Source: Lepidodermella squamata
Taxonomy: Eukaryota > Gastrotricha
NCBI GenBank assembly: GCA_047495785.1
Contig: JBLDXI010000021.1
Span: 2,232,001-2,296,000 of the forward strand
Length of the DNA: 64,000 nucleotides
Direction: 5' to 3'
Of the stretch, positions 40,102 through 52,030 are shown in pieces. The notes below the pieces were generated by a model, which saw only the letters and a program-made list of their open reading frames with translations, did no database searches and was not told the origin of the DNA. Every line of letters starts with the position of its first letter. The stretch's first letter is position 1. A program made the position numbers and the translations under genes.

Positions 40102-43100
40102 CTAAAACAAGTCTCTAAGCGCTTTGAGACGTGATTTCTTGCCCGATTGACTGCTCATCGACCCTGACGTGCTAGTCCGGTTTCTCGGCGGAAAGTACAG
40201 GGGCGGCACTGCTTCATCGGTGGCAAGCGAGTGGCGGTGCGCTGTCTCAGGTGACTCTTCCGCTATCGATGACTGCGAGGCAGTTGGTGACTCATCCGCG
40301 ATGACCTCCATTGTCGAACCAACAAATTTGCCATGTGGATGCGGGTGAGTGGGAGCGGATTGAACTCCGCCACTGATGGTCGTGTCGAGGCTTCGCATTG
40401 AATCCAACACGCTACGGTCGGACAAACAGTAGGTTAGGAAGCTTTGAAATGACACCAAACCATCGCTGTCACAGTTCATTTTCTACGAAATCCGCCATAA
40501 TGAAAGATGATTGCTGAGTGAAATCTATCTAATCTTACCCGCAGCACACCTTCCGCGTGATCTTCAACAATTTCGGGAGAAAAATGAGGTCGAGTCCATT
40601 TACCCCTTGGAATCAGTTCAAATTGTACATAGAGTTCCTGAAACATTTTCGAGGAAAGCTTACATTATGTGGTAAATTGAGGTAGTGATTAGAATAAGCT
40701 CTTCCTTGCAGATGTAACCGTCGCCATCTATGTCGTATAATTGAAAAATCCACCGAAGTTTCTCTTCGAGCGTGCCTCGAGATAATATTGAAAGCGTCAG
40801 TATGAAGCGCTGAAAAGCAAAACAAAATTATATTGGGAGTTCAGCGATGGTTATTCGACTTATACTTCAAAGCTTATTGAGCCAGACCTTTCGGTATCGA
40901 GCGTTAAAAATACGTAATGTGCATACTCGGCGGAGTCTTGGTGTAAGAAAAAATAAAGTGATTGCATTGTAAAATTGGCCTCGAAAAACAGACCTCCTTG
41001 GGGAAAGAACGATGCGAAAATGTTTTTAAGAGTTTCTTCCTTCAAAAATCCGTTGGGACATTGCTGATATAACAAACAACGATATAAAAAGTCTTTCTAT
41101 TGCAATTTTCAGCAAAAGTCTATACCTGTTTAAAACCGCGGTAGATTATTTGAAGCTCTTCTTTGCTGAATCGAGTCGTCCGGCAGAGTTTTTCGATCGA
41201 CTCTGGCTTGCACCGATTGAATCGCTGTTGGTCCGAATCGCTGTCTCCTGGAAAAATAAATTCGAAAATATTAGACCCACGCCTCTTCATCTTGCTCTTC
41301 TATTGAACATCAAAATTTAGAGTTGGCATCATTCAATTAGAAGTTTAGCCGAAATTAGTCAGAATTAGGAAATAATAAGCTGATTTTTTGGCATTCAACA
41401 ACGGCAATGAACTGCGCCGCGAGACATGAAATGATGATGATGATGATTTGGATGCGGATAGAGAAGTTGCATGCACACACCTGTCGAAACAGTTACAACA
41501 CCGGAAAAGGTACTCTGACGACGTTGTTGATGATGGTGCCTACTATTTATTTCGGCCTCGGCGTCGTACTTCTCATTGATGATACGCCTCAGTTGCTGGC
41601 CGATTTTTTGTAAATTCGCCATCTTTGCGCGTTTTCTTAACAAAAAAGTTGGAAGAGTTTTCGAACTGAAGATAGTTATCGCGATAGCAAATGTTATTAG
41701 CAAACATAATATGTGTATATAAAATAGCTTTAAAATACAGGACTTGGTTCGAGTAGGCACGCTGCCAGATGTTGTTGTTGCTATTAGCCACGCTTAATGG
41801 CTCAATTATACATGATATCACGGCGTTCGTTTTCTACAAAGTATATCGCATGCTCTTGAAAAGTAGTATATCGATAACAGCTTTTAAATATCGATAAACG
41901 GCGCTCGAATAATGATGCAGGTAATTGATACTACTAACAGCTTGGTATACGACGATACCATAATGTTGATTATAAACTACAAGCTGCGGCTTCACCTATG
42001 GAGATTGCTATATATTGGCGATTGGCCACTCGAAAAAACACGCGAATAAATGGTCTTGAGATGAGTTTGCGATTGGAACGGCAAAAACGGCCCTGTTCTA
42101 GGCACACATGATGAGGTCCCAGTGGCCACTCTGTAACTTATCGATCGGCTAAAAAGTGCGGCGCGCTGAGAAGGGTGATCAGCAAACGTGTTTTTTGCGC
42201 CGCTCAGCGATTTCTCAGACAAACAAATAATACTCGCACCACAACCGGGATAATCATGATATTTCCATAATGAAGCGCAAGATCCGGTAATTAATATTCG
42301 CTGCAGACTTTTTTGCGACCGAAAAGTGAGAGCCACGCGCTGGTGGTGTATTATTTGCCTTCGCAGCTATACGCGTTTCAATTGCTATTCAACTTGAAAG
42401 GCGCGTGTCTACACATGATAGATTTGGCAGAAATCAGGAGTTACTGCGGAATTTATAAGTAATATGCTAATCACGTTATACAATGCAAAATTTATCGCAA
42501 TAAAAGTCAACAGATGAAGCGATAAACCCGGGTGAAAGAACAGCGAGAGTGGCAGCACTGCACCAAATGTCTTGCAGTGATGAAATAATACAAGTAGTAT
42601 AAGAAAGTTCTCAAAAAAAGATTTCGTGAGATCAAATTGTTCAGCGCTAAGAAAATCAACAGATTTCTGTCATGTTGAGGCCTACTCATATGGACTGACA
42701 GCAGCTCAATGTATTATGCGGCGGTTGGGGTGAGAAATTTGACACTGAATCGCGACTCAAATAAAGTTGAACTAATCGCAATCAAATTAACATGCTGCAG
42801 CTGGGTATATCATCTTATATGTTTTTGCTTCAATAAAGAACACTCGCTTTACCTCCGTGTCGTTTCGATGAAAGGGATCCGCCGAAATTTCCACCGCCAA
42901 AAGCTGCAGCTCCGGCCATTGTATTTTTTCACGAGTAAATATCGGGTTTTATCGCCGTTGATTGGCAAATCGAATTTGCTAGACAATCAAGGTAGTAGTA
43001 CTAGTAATAATAATAACAATACTAATGCGCGAATTTTCTGCGGAAAATATTAACACTTTACAAATTTGCGATAGATATCGATAGGAAGAGCCTGTAAAAT

Positions 43101-44769
43101 TGCGGCGGCTGGCACTAGTTGTTTTGACAGCTGATCATCGTTTTAATCAACAACGCGCCAGAAACGCAAGCGATATGATCAGCAATAGCGAGATAATACT
43201 TGTCGGCAAGCGTGTAATGCAGTAATCCAATTATCAGCGCGGCTATCGCTGATGTCTTCGCATCTGAAACTGGCAGTCGCGCGCGCGCGGCGTCAAATCA
43301 TCAACGAAGCGCAATCGGCTCACGTCGCGGGCGAATCATCGACGAGCTGCGCCTATATCGTCGAGTGTGGACCAAATGCATGAGAACTGCTCATCACGAC
43401 TACATCGATATCAACCGCCGGTGTTCTTCAGCCGCGTGGAATCATCACACAAAAGCGCGGCAGGAAGCGCCGCTTTCGATTTTTATTTGCTCTGCGGTGA
43501 GCAGAATTTTTTGCGCTGCGATGATGATGAGGATCAATCAATTATTTGCAAAGCGCATCATCTCTAGTGGTTGTTTGCCGCCATTTCACTCGATGCATCA
43601 CCACTCGTCGCCGGTGAGACACCAGCGTCGGTGATATTACTGCTCTCTAGCGAATTCTGTGAAAAATTAAGCTCGCGGCAAAGAACGGCGCGCTGCCTTT
43701 ATGAAGCTGCTGGCTCTGCAATTTGCTGCGTAATAACTCGCGACTGCAGGTGCCGGCGTAATTTCGCAATCGACCGAAAATCAATCAACTGAGGTGCTAT
43801 GCGCTATCATGTGTTTTGCATGGGATATAAAGCGCCCAAGGCGTGAGCGAGATCGTAAAATATTCGCATTTTATTCCATTGTCAGAACTTTGTGGCGTGT
43901 TATTTTAGCGAATTATATAATGTAAGTCGATGAAAGAAGCGAAATGCACCGGGAGCCTAGTTTTTTGTTTTATCAAAGTAATGGATGAAGGCGGAGGATG
44001 TAACAACACAAATCGGCGAATTTCCTGCTCTGATCAATCAAAGAACGGAAAAAACCCAATCAAAGCTGAGAGAAATAGTCAAAAAACGCCATTCATCTTT
44101 TGTTAAAAACATCATCATCTGGAAATTAAATAACACGCGGGCATGCATCAGGAAAGAAGATGCAGTCAGTATTGTTAATATCGAAATAAATAATATTTAA
44201 TAGAAGCCTCTTTCCTCCTATCCAACAATCAAGGTTGATTGTTTGCTTTCCGTGGGCGATGATGAGAGACAATAAATCGCAGAAATAAGCGACGCATGTC
44301 GAGTGTCAAATATAGAGCGGTGCGACCGTCACGCTGCAATGTGAAGATTACAACAGCTAAAACCATCACAGCAAGAGTGAATTTAGTAGAACTATGGCTG
44401 CTATTTTATATGATGGCTGTCATTAGGCATCTTTGATAGAAAGCCACAAAATAGATTGACTAAAGGCGACACGACCGTCTCATTCGGGGAAAATTTGAAG
44501 CATATTAGGTATTAGAAAATAACGGTTCGAAACATCTCAATTCAAGGCTCTGCCGTCAACTTAAAGAAAGCTTTCCATCATTATATTTGTCAGCAAAAGT
44601 TTACGATGATGGTCTATACACGTGAAAACGTACTCTGATTATGGTGGTGATGGTGGTGTTGTTGGTGCTTAAGATTTATGGCAGGAAGTGACGCACGACG
44701 CATCGGAACTTTTAGAAAAAACAATGAGCATAGAGATGACCACATCGAGTCAACGACAGCACGGCTCAT
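40102..44769 (-). CDS. Kv channel-interacting protein (KChIP) of the neuronal calcium sensor family
   Basis: Common exons 41247-41126, 41063-40994, 40936-40866, 40809-40664, 40605-40539 and 40482-40102 follow one of two first exons. These are 41622-41502 (325 aa in total) or 44769-44622 (334 aa; a start at 44745 is also possible). The core reads like KChIP throughout: TTRFSKEELQIIYRGFK, CPNGFLKEETLKNIFASFFP, YAHYVF, SRGTLEEKLRW. The EF3 loop DIDGDGYICKEE is canonical. The EF4 loop NCDSDGLVSFQS lacks the usual Glu at position 12, so its calcium binding is probably weak. A 100-residue Ser/His-rich tail ending RLKALRDLF is absent from vertebrate KChIPs. The family binds Kv4 N-termini and sets A-type current. 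One 57-nt intron (40993-40937) is stop-free and could be misread as coding. Confidence 0.92.
41502..41622 (-). other. KChIP proximal alternative first exon
   Basis: Encodes 40 residues from MANLQKIGQQ to QSTFS, then a phase-1 GTGTTG donor at 41501. A second in-phase donor, GACAG|GTGTGT, lies 21 nt further on. It joins in frame to the exon at 41247. Confidence 0.7.
44622..44769 (-). other. KChIP distal alternative first exon
   Basis: Frame with MWSSLCSLFFLKVPMRR, a His run and again QSTFS immediately before a phase-1 donor (C|GTGTAT). The shared boundary residues and phase make it a paralogous alternative first exon, 3.1 kb upstream of the proximal one. The hydrophobic, Cys-containing N-terminus could anchor the protein to membranes. 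Confidence 0.65.
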
Positions 44770-46482
44770 AGGTAATAAACTATTACATTCATTTACAGCC
44801 CCCTCTCTCGCGGCAGGCAAATCGTTAAATCGCATCACATTATTTATTGTAGCCACTTACTTCTCGTCGAAGTCCCACCGGTCAGGCCTCCGGGTCGCAG
44901 ACTGAGTCGACGGCCGATTGAATACAGCATTTTTTATTGCAGTTCAAATAAAAAAAATCGCCTAAATTATTAATTGAAACAATGAAATGAGCGATGCAGG
45001 ATGTTATTGCGAACACAACGCGTTGATGCTGAATTTATTCAATATCACAAATTACAAATCTGCAAACAACTCAGATACATAGTGCAGCTACAATATAATC
45101 GTTCTGGCAAATAGAAGCCACAAATTCACGCGGGCGAATCCTCATGATAGCTTAAACTCCAATCAAGATTACTTAAATCGCTTATGTGTAACTCGATATT
45201 GCAGCGTTTCTTAACCGCAAAAGATGCCATACAGCCCATTTTGGAGCAGCATTGAAATATTGAATTTTCGAGGCACGCGTTTCAAGCTTTAAGATATTAA
45301 GAAGCCTGGAAAAAAGCTGTAATATGAAACTTGGCCTAAACATTTTTTATAAACAAATGTCAAAAAGTGTAATGGCGCAACTAATGGGCTAACGCTTGCA
45401 GAGCGTTGAGCGCTTCGAATTTCTACGAGGAACCCTATGATACGGGAAATCGCTTACCATTTTTCTGTGTGAGTGTATAAATAAACTTATGTCTGGATGG
45501 GTAAATAATTGCGCAGCATGTACATCATATAGTACCGCGGGGCAGGTGTGAACAATTTGTTGCACCAAAAACTCACTCATCGCGGAATCAAACGCCGGCG
45601 AACGATCGATCAATAAGAAGCCGATTATAACTGAGACACGCGTTTTCAGGGCGAAAAGTGGCGTGTCAATATGTATATCCTCAAAATTCTATCAATTTTT
45701 TTACAAGTATGCGCACACAGCTGCAGAGCAACTCGCACGTGTTTTGTTATCGCAGTAAAAATTAATTTTACTGAGCCGCTTCAAGTTTACAGAGCAGGTG
45801 GTAAAAGTTGACGATGTGTTCCGTATACTAGTACATTTATACCGGTATGCTAGCCGGAATTATAACTGCGCAGTGTCTCTAGTGCGATCTTTCAATGAAC
45901 TGACTATATAAAGAATCCTCTCATTTATATGATCATATAGTGTAATGAGCTGCCTTCAGAGACGAAGATGATGATACGAATTTTAAAAGTTTATAACTAT
46001 AACGACAGTCACGTTTTATTCCGTATTTATTCCTGTTTACTTATCCGCCGACGCCAGATGCAAGAGGCCTAAAAAATCGCGGGATCTTAATAAAATTTTC
46101 GCCGCTGATCGCGCTCCATCGATAACAGTCTGAATACTGAAAGCTGAAAGTCAAAATTTTAAATTAAAGACTTTATTTTTCCATCGACTATTACTGTATG
46201 CAGTGTGCTGCTGTAATAGGCGCCAATGAAGGGGAATAAAGCTGCTCATTCGAGCGGCCAGTGATCTCGCTAAATTCACCGTGAAATTCAAGGCTACAGC
46301 ACCTCTTATATATTAAACTCTTTTATTTCTTTTAGAACGCTTTAGTCGTGGTTTTAACGACGATTAAACTGACGATTCAGATATGACACAGATAACAAAA
46401 CGGACCACTTGAAAAATCATACGGAGTTTGTCTTGAATATTTACATCATTTGCTAATTATTTATCTAATTGTTGGACTATTA
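44770..46482. other. Intergenic region, nothing recognised
   Basis: About 1.7 kb, AT-rich, with short ORFs only. It includes the presumptive distal KChIP promoter and the 3' flank of the next minus-strand gene, with a minus-strand AATAAA near 46321. Confidence 0.45.
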
Positions 46483-47087
46483 TTATTTGCCGTTAGGCGA
46501 TTTTTGTGAGCAACAACATGAGCAACAACACCAGCTGAATTTGCAGCCACACCAGCAGCAAGAAAATGGATCGACTGGTTTGGTGAAGGCAAATGTCGAA
46601 TTATACCCAATAGCCGGACTAATGGCAGCAGATTTAGGCACTTTCCGTATTTCGATAGGTTTCGTCTTCGACGACAAATCCACGCGAGGCGGGCCGATGT
46701 AGCCGTTTAGACCCTTGCGAAGTTGGTAGTAGTTATAGGCCGCCATTTTCCGTTGATTTAACAATAATCTCGGTTTGGAGAAAGCGTCCAGTTTCGAAGA
46801 ATTCGCCAGCTTCCGAGGCTCTAAATTTGTCTTGTTATTCATCCGGTTGAACAAAAGCCCAGATGACTTGATAAGATGATCTAGCTTGTTTGGCTCAACG
46901 GCTATTCCTTGTATAACATTGTCATTCAGGTGATTTGTTAAATAAGTACGTTGTCCGGATGCTTCGACGGATAATATGGCTAAAATTCCTAAAATTTGAG
47001 TTGCTGATTACGGAAATCAGAGTTATTTTTAATATTAAATATACCAAAAGTCACAGCCGCGATTCGTGCTGGGTTTGGTGGCCGCAT
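46483..47087 (-). CDS. Secreted protein, possible peptide precursor
   Basis: Two exons (47087-47045 and 46988-46483) give 182 aa. The intron interrupts a signal peptide (ARIAAVTFGILAILSVEASG), which is strong support for the join. The mature part is hydrophilic with several dibasic or basic sites and a segment YYQLRKGLNGYIGPPRVD. The C-terminus is a run of 11 cysteines with Ser and Trp, which arises because CAG/CAA-type repeats are read on the opposite strand. The last part of the model is therefore less sure and could be intronic or 3' UTR. A TATATA box lies about 30 nt upstream of the ATG. I recognise no family; a neuropeptide precursor is one possibility. Confidence 0.6.
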
Positions 47088-47114
47088 TTTTGCGACCGTT
47101 AAAATGTTCATCAC

Positions 47115-47120
47115 TATATA
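47115..47120 (-). promoter_or_regulatory. TATA box of the 47087 gene
   Basis: TATATA in TTTTATATAGTG about 28-33 nt upstream of the ATG on the minus strand, which implies a very short leader. The motif is palindromic, so orientation is inferred from the gene. Confidence 0.4.
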
Positions 47121-47906
47121 AAAAAACAGTAATAAAATAAGCCGTTATAAGCTCACAAATATTGTTGCCAGGTCGCCATGCTCTCTCTCGAGTCGCACAA
47201 TTTATCCAAGTAAAGGGCTGGAGACAATTTTTCGACTGTGAGCTATACGTATTGCCAGCGCCGGGCCAATTTACCATCATCGACGCCGGTGTACGCGGCC
47301 GCGCGCGGCCATTAAAAAGCAGAGTGCGTAATTGCCGAAAACATGCAATGCGCCGTTTGCGGGCGCCTGTGCGACCTGAGCCGCAGCCTCTGGTTGCAAG
47401 TAATTATTTTGAGTCGTGCTGCTGCTGTCGCGCGCTCGCGTTGACCAACGATGACGGCGGACGCAAGAATTGGCGAGAGCTGAAATAAAACGCAATGCGC
47501 GCGATCTGTAGAATAACACACAGGGCCGGGGTATCATGACTAGCCGCGGTCAAAAATGCGGCTGAGATTTCTTGTTGTCAAACTGTATGCCTTAATTAAT
47601 TATACATTTGTTGCGCCGCTTTGCGCCTAGTAAATAAACCCTTATAACGAGTTTCTTGAACCGCGCTGGTTTTTCGCCGCTGCTGAACGTTCGCAAAAAT
47701 AAACAAAAGTCGGCGACGCTCGGCCGCACGCATGAGAAAAATATTATAAACAAATAGGTTTTTTTATTTCAAAATAAAATACCAACGATGACACCTTTGG
47801 TAAATAAATACCGCAGAGAGCAACACTTTTTCAAAGTTCGAACGGGCGTTTTCACCCGCAATGGAATGCGTTTTGTAAAATTTAAAATATAAATAATATA
47901 TATGAA
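47121..47906. other. Intergenic region, nothing recognised
   Basis: About 790 bp. It holds the 5' flank of the secreted-protein gene and the 3' flank of the EB-module gene. It contains GC-rich patches near 47290 and AT-rich stretches near 47760-47900, with no coding evidence beyond short ORFs. Confidence 0.4.
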
Positions 47907-50900
47907 TTATCGCCGGTGATGGTTGTTGTTACTGTGATGGTGTCGATGGTGATGCTGCCGATGATTTTCGTCGCGGTGCCTTCGAACACGGCTGTCTGGA
48001 TGAACGGGCTCGGGCGGAGGGGGCGGCGGTCTGACGACGGGCGTAGCCGTGCTTTTACACCTGCAAAAATAGCAGCAGTTGTTTATTTTTTACAGTAAAC
48101 ATCTATATGCATGTATATGCGATTGCTTGAAACTCACGGCAGCTTCGGTTTAAATATGCAAATGTAAATAACAACGCCGGCGACAACAGCAGCGACTGCT
48201 ACAACAATAACGATTGGCAGCCAGATTTTCACTGCAAAAACAGAAGAGTAGTTTTTAAGCAATGGCAGAAATGCGATCAAATTGTTTTCAATAGCTACGG
48301 TAAATTATTCATTGTTCGGTAAAAAAAGAAAAACAAATAATAATATTGTTTTGCTTCGAAAAATGCCCCAACTTACTCGCCCCTTTCGAGTCGATCGTAA
48401 TACTCGACAGAGTAGCCGGTCTCGGGTATGGCTGAGTCGAAGTCGATAGGGTCGGCCTCGGCGCCGCGGTCGTCGTCGTTCGAGCGGGAGCTGGGGCTGG
48501 TGCTTGTCTCAGCGTAATGTTTTGCCGGGTTCTGTTATTTCCAGGCGCAGATGGCGGAGGCCGGCTGGTAGCATTCCCTCCAAACTCTGTGTTATTACCG
48601 GCGGTTGTAGTAGACAAAATTCTACGATTCGTTGTTGTAGTCGGATTCGAAACTCTCGTGGTCCTAATTACAACAGTCGTGTTCGGAGCTGCACTAGTTG
48701 TCAAAGCTGTAGTAGTCGGTGCATTTCGAGTGGTTGACCTAGCCGTAGTTTTAGGTGGAGCTTTCGAGGTCGTTGCATATACCCTATCACAGCCTATTTC
48801 GTACTCTTTCGAGATACACTGGGACGACCGGTCAGGCAGATAGCCATACTCGAGGGGTAACTTTTCACGATAGCCATCCGCGCATTTGCATCGATTATCA
48901 ACACAAACCGTAGTTTCAGGCGGGTAGCATGTTCGGTTGTTGTAGCAGTAATCGCCAAGCCGGCCTAAAATAATAGCAGCGGTGTCGTTCGACATTCTCA
49001 TTCGGCAGAAACCAGCGGAATCGTCAGCTTCAGGATCCGAATCGATCGTCCAAGGCGCGGCACATTCACATTTTCGGTAGTTACAAGCCGATAGAGACCC
49101 GGCTAACAATTGGGACCCGCGACACACGCCATTCGTCGGGTCTTTCGGGATGCAGCTTGCACCTAGATCCAATTCTTTGTAACACCGCCTGTAGTCCGGG
49201 CTTGGCGTATACCCCAGCTTACACGTGCAAATGAAATTTTCGCAGGTGAACGGGTAGCACCTAGCGAAACCGGGGCATTCCGTATCAGCGGAACACCGCT
49301 CCCCGATTCTTTTCCGAGGCCTTGGCGTCGCACGAGGCGTTGTTCGGCGAGTCGGACGTGACGTGATCGCCAACCCGCGATCGACTCTAGGCGTTGTAAG
49401 CCTGGCTAATCGCTCCATTTCCAACAACCAACACGTGTAAGTCGAGTAGCATTCAGGCTTCGGCGTTGCCGCCGGTGTTGTAGTCGGCGTTGTTGGCAGT
49501 TTCGGGCGGATTTTTGTAGTAAAGCACCCGACAGCGGTCTCCGTCGTTAGCACACACTCGTCCAGCGAGTTGGGGTACACGGCTTTCTCAATCGCATTTT
49601 TCGGCCGATAACCAGGGCGGCAGACGCACTTTTGAGCGCGACATTCAAGCCCGAGGGATTTCCAACACGGCGCGTACGGAATCGGCGTCTCCTCCCGCGT
49701 GAACTCGTTGTAGACAACATCGTCCAAGTTGGAACAGTCATCGCCTAATAAGCCGTAAGTCGTCGATATCGGCGATAAAGCCGTTCGAGTTCGGTTGTCA
49801 TTCCAATCCGGTGTGTAATTCGGCCTGCATTTTCGGTTTAAAGGCGGGCGGTTCGCGTAGCCAGGCGAGCACTCGCATCGTCCACTCCGTGGAGAGCAGC
49901 TAGCTGATGGGGGTATGTCAAGCTCGCCGAGGCAGGCAGAATTAGTTGGCGAACATTCTGAGCCGGGGTCCGCCATTGGTCGACACGATCCGCCGTCACG
50001 GCTAGGCATGAAATCAGGCTTGCAACGGCAGATTTTCTCAGTGCAAGAAAGGGTGTAACAACGGGCATTCGCAGGGCAGTCGCCATCAATATCACAGTTC
50101 TCGTTAAGTTGAGCTGGGGTAATTTCAACCGAAAGTGCTAGAAATAAAATAACTCATGAATTGTTGGAAATTATAAATCAATTTTTCGAACCGTAGATGC
50201 GCCGTTCGATTACAGCATCGCCTTCTAGCACTGTGACGCCATTTGTCCATGAAATTTCGCGGTTGACTGATTTTTTAAGCTTATTCTTAAGAACAATACA
50301 CTCGCCAGTGGGCAATGCAGCAGTCAAGGCGTCATAGTTGTCCAGATAGGCAACCGTTGGCTGGTTTACATCGGTGGCGTAGTGAATGCCGACCAGGTCA
50401 CCACGCTTGACCGAAAATCGTTCACGCTTCCTCAGATCGATTTGCAAATACCCGGGGAAAACAAACGAAGCTTTCTCATCGTTAGGATCGCGAATTAAAG
50501 TCGATCCAATAAGAGCATATCGACCGCTAAAGTATAATATGGAAAATAGGCGAAAACGTATATAGTTCCAAGCTCGAACCTAATTCCGTCTTTTCGCCAA
50601 ATTCCCAAAATGGTTTTGTTAACAGTTGCCTGGCGAACTAAGCTCATTTTCCATGATGTGACCATGCCCTGTTAAATAACTCCAGTTTTGAATGCCTATT
50701 TAAGTGTTCAATCTCTTACCGAGCATTGCACTGCCATGCCCGAGCAGATGGTTAAAAATGTTGGAACATTCGACGAGGAGGTTAGCCGTTGAACAGAAAG
50801 CGCGTAGGTTTTGCGACTGAAAGCACCCGCCGAGCCCGCCGAACAGGGTGCATTCGTAATTTTCGGCTGAGTGATTTCTTCGTTCAGCGTGTCATTCGTC

Positions 50901-50974
50901 GCCTGACTATGAGCGACCGCCAAATAGATGACATAGATGATAAATGAGCAAATAATCTTCCTCCATAGCACCAT
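47907..50974 (-). CDS. EB-module single-pass membrane protein with mucin stalk
   Basis: Six exons (50974-50720, 50668-50580, 50526-50192, 50137-48377, 48231-48138, 48060-47907) give 895 aa in phase. A signal peptide ends near residue 23. Residues about 40-226 form a domain with the pattern GMVTSW, GIWRKDG, ALIGST and VKRGDLVGIHY. This resembles a beta-sandwich region seen in many invertebrate extracellular proteins; I cannot name it. Residues about 230-680 hold repeated Cys-rich EB-type modules (for example CDIDGDCPANARC followed by CRCKPDF). Thr/Pro mucin-like linkers fall between and after them. A TM helix at about 816-836 (WLPIVIVVAVAAVVAGVV) precedes a Pro- and His-rich cytoplasmic tail. 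It looks like a surface receptor or adhesion protein; ligand unknown. Confidence 0.82.
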
Positions 50975-52030
50975 TTTGCGTTCAGTTTCTCATAGAGGGT
51001 CGTCCATAATTTTTTGCAGCCGTGTTTAAATCAGAATAAATCAGATTTAAATTACTTCCATGTGCAATTACCGTGTCTACAAGAAATAGCTAACAATTAG
51101 CCGTTATTCGTGTTACAAAGGTATCAACGTTAGCATTGTTGTTCTGCGAACCGACTCGCGGTCTGTTTTTCGAGCCGCGCGCGCGCGCGCATATTATTTT
51201 GCCAGCCGCAAGCAACGCGAGCGAGCACTTTTTCGCATTGCCGTCTCGCGGCGCCGCATCATCATCCACGAAGGCAAAGCAGCTCCGGTATTTATGCTGC
51301 CGTCACCGATCTTGCGCAGCACAGGTGCAGCCGGTGAGCATTGTTGTTTGCCGGTTGTTATTTTTGTTGCAACCACTTGAAACGTATTCCGAGAGGCCGA
51401 ATTCGCCGTTGTAACAAAAGCTGTTTGATACGCTGCGAAACTAGCGATTATCACTAATACTATTTGAAGGTGACATTATTCAGCAGCTGAAGGACAAAAA
51501 TCTAGTGCGAATATATTTATGCGAAACGTTGCCGTTTTTTCTCGCTTTCAGTCAGGTATCGAGGTTTTGTTTACATGCTGGTCAAGTGCTGAAAAATATT
51601 TGCCTAGCTGTTACTTTGTTGAGCTGACAAAAAAATCAATTCTTGGTTATTTTCTTTATTTTTCTATTTTCGTCTCTCGCAAGTTACGAGACTTGTTGTT
51701 TTCCTGCCAGGCAGGCTGCCGCGGTTCCAAAGTGAGAGTTATGCGCACGTCGCCGCGTTCTCCTACGCAACAATGCGAAGAAGAGGTGGTTAGTAGTAGT
51801 TACCTACTACGAAATGCTGAAATTCGAGATGACGGAGGTGGTGCGAGACAAAGCAAAATCCGGCGCGTGTTGCGGTGATGCGCGCAACGGAGCCGCTTTG
51901 AAACCGCCTGGATTTAAGGATTATCATACGCAATCGGCTTCGAGGCACCAGCCAGTTCAACAGTCTGTTCCTACATTTTCTCATTCGTTCATTTACAAGT
52001 TAGAAACACAGCAAACGAACAGAGCTATAA
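50975..52030. promoter_or_regulatory. Divergent intergenic region between the two EB genes
   Basis: About 1.05 kb between the divergent starts of the EB membrane protein (minus) and the secreted EB protein (plus). It contains a GCGCGCGCGCGC tract at about 51179-51190. The ORFs here (for example 51519-51878) lack domains. It probably holds both promoters. Confidence 0.45.
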
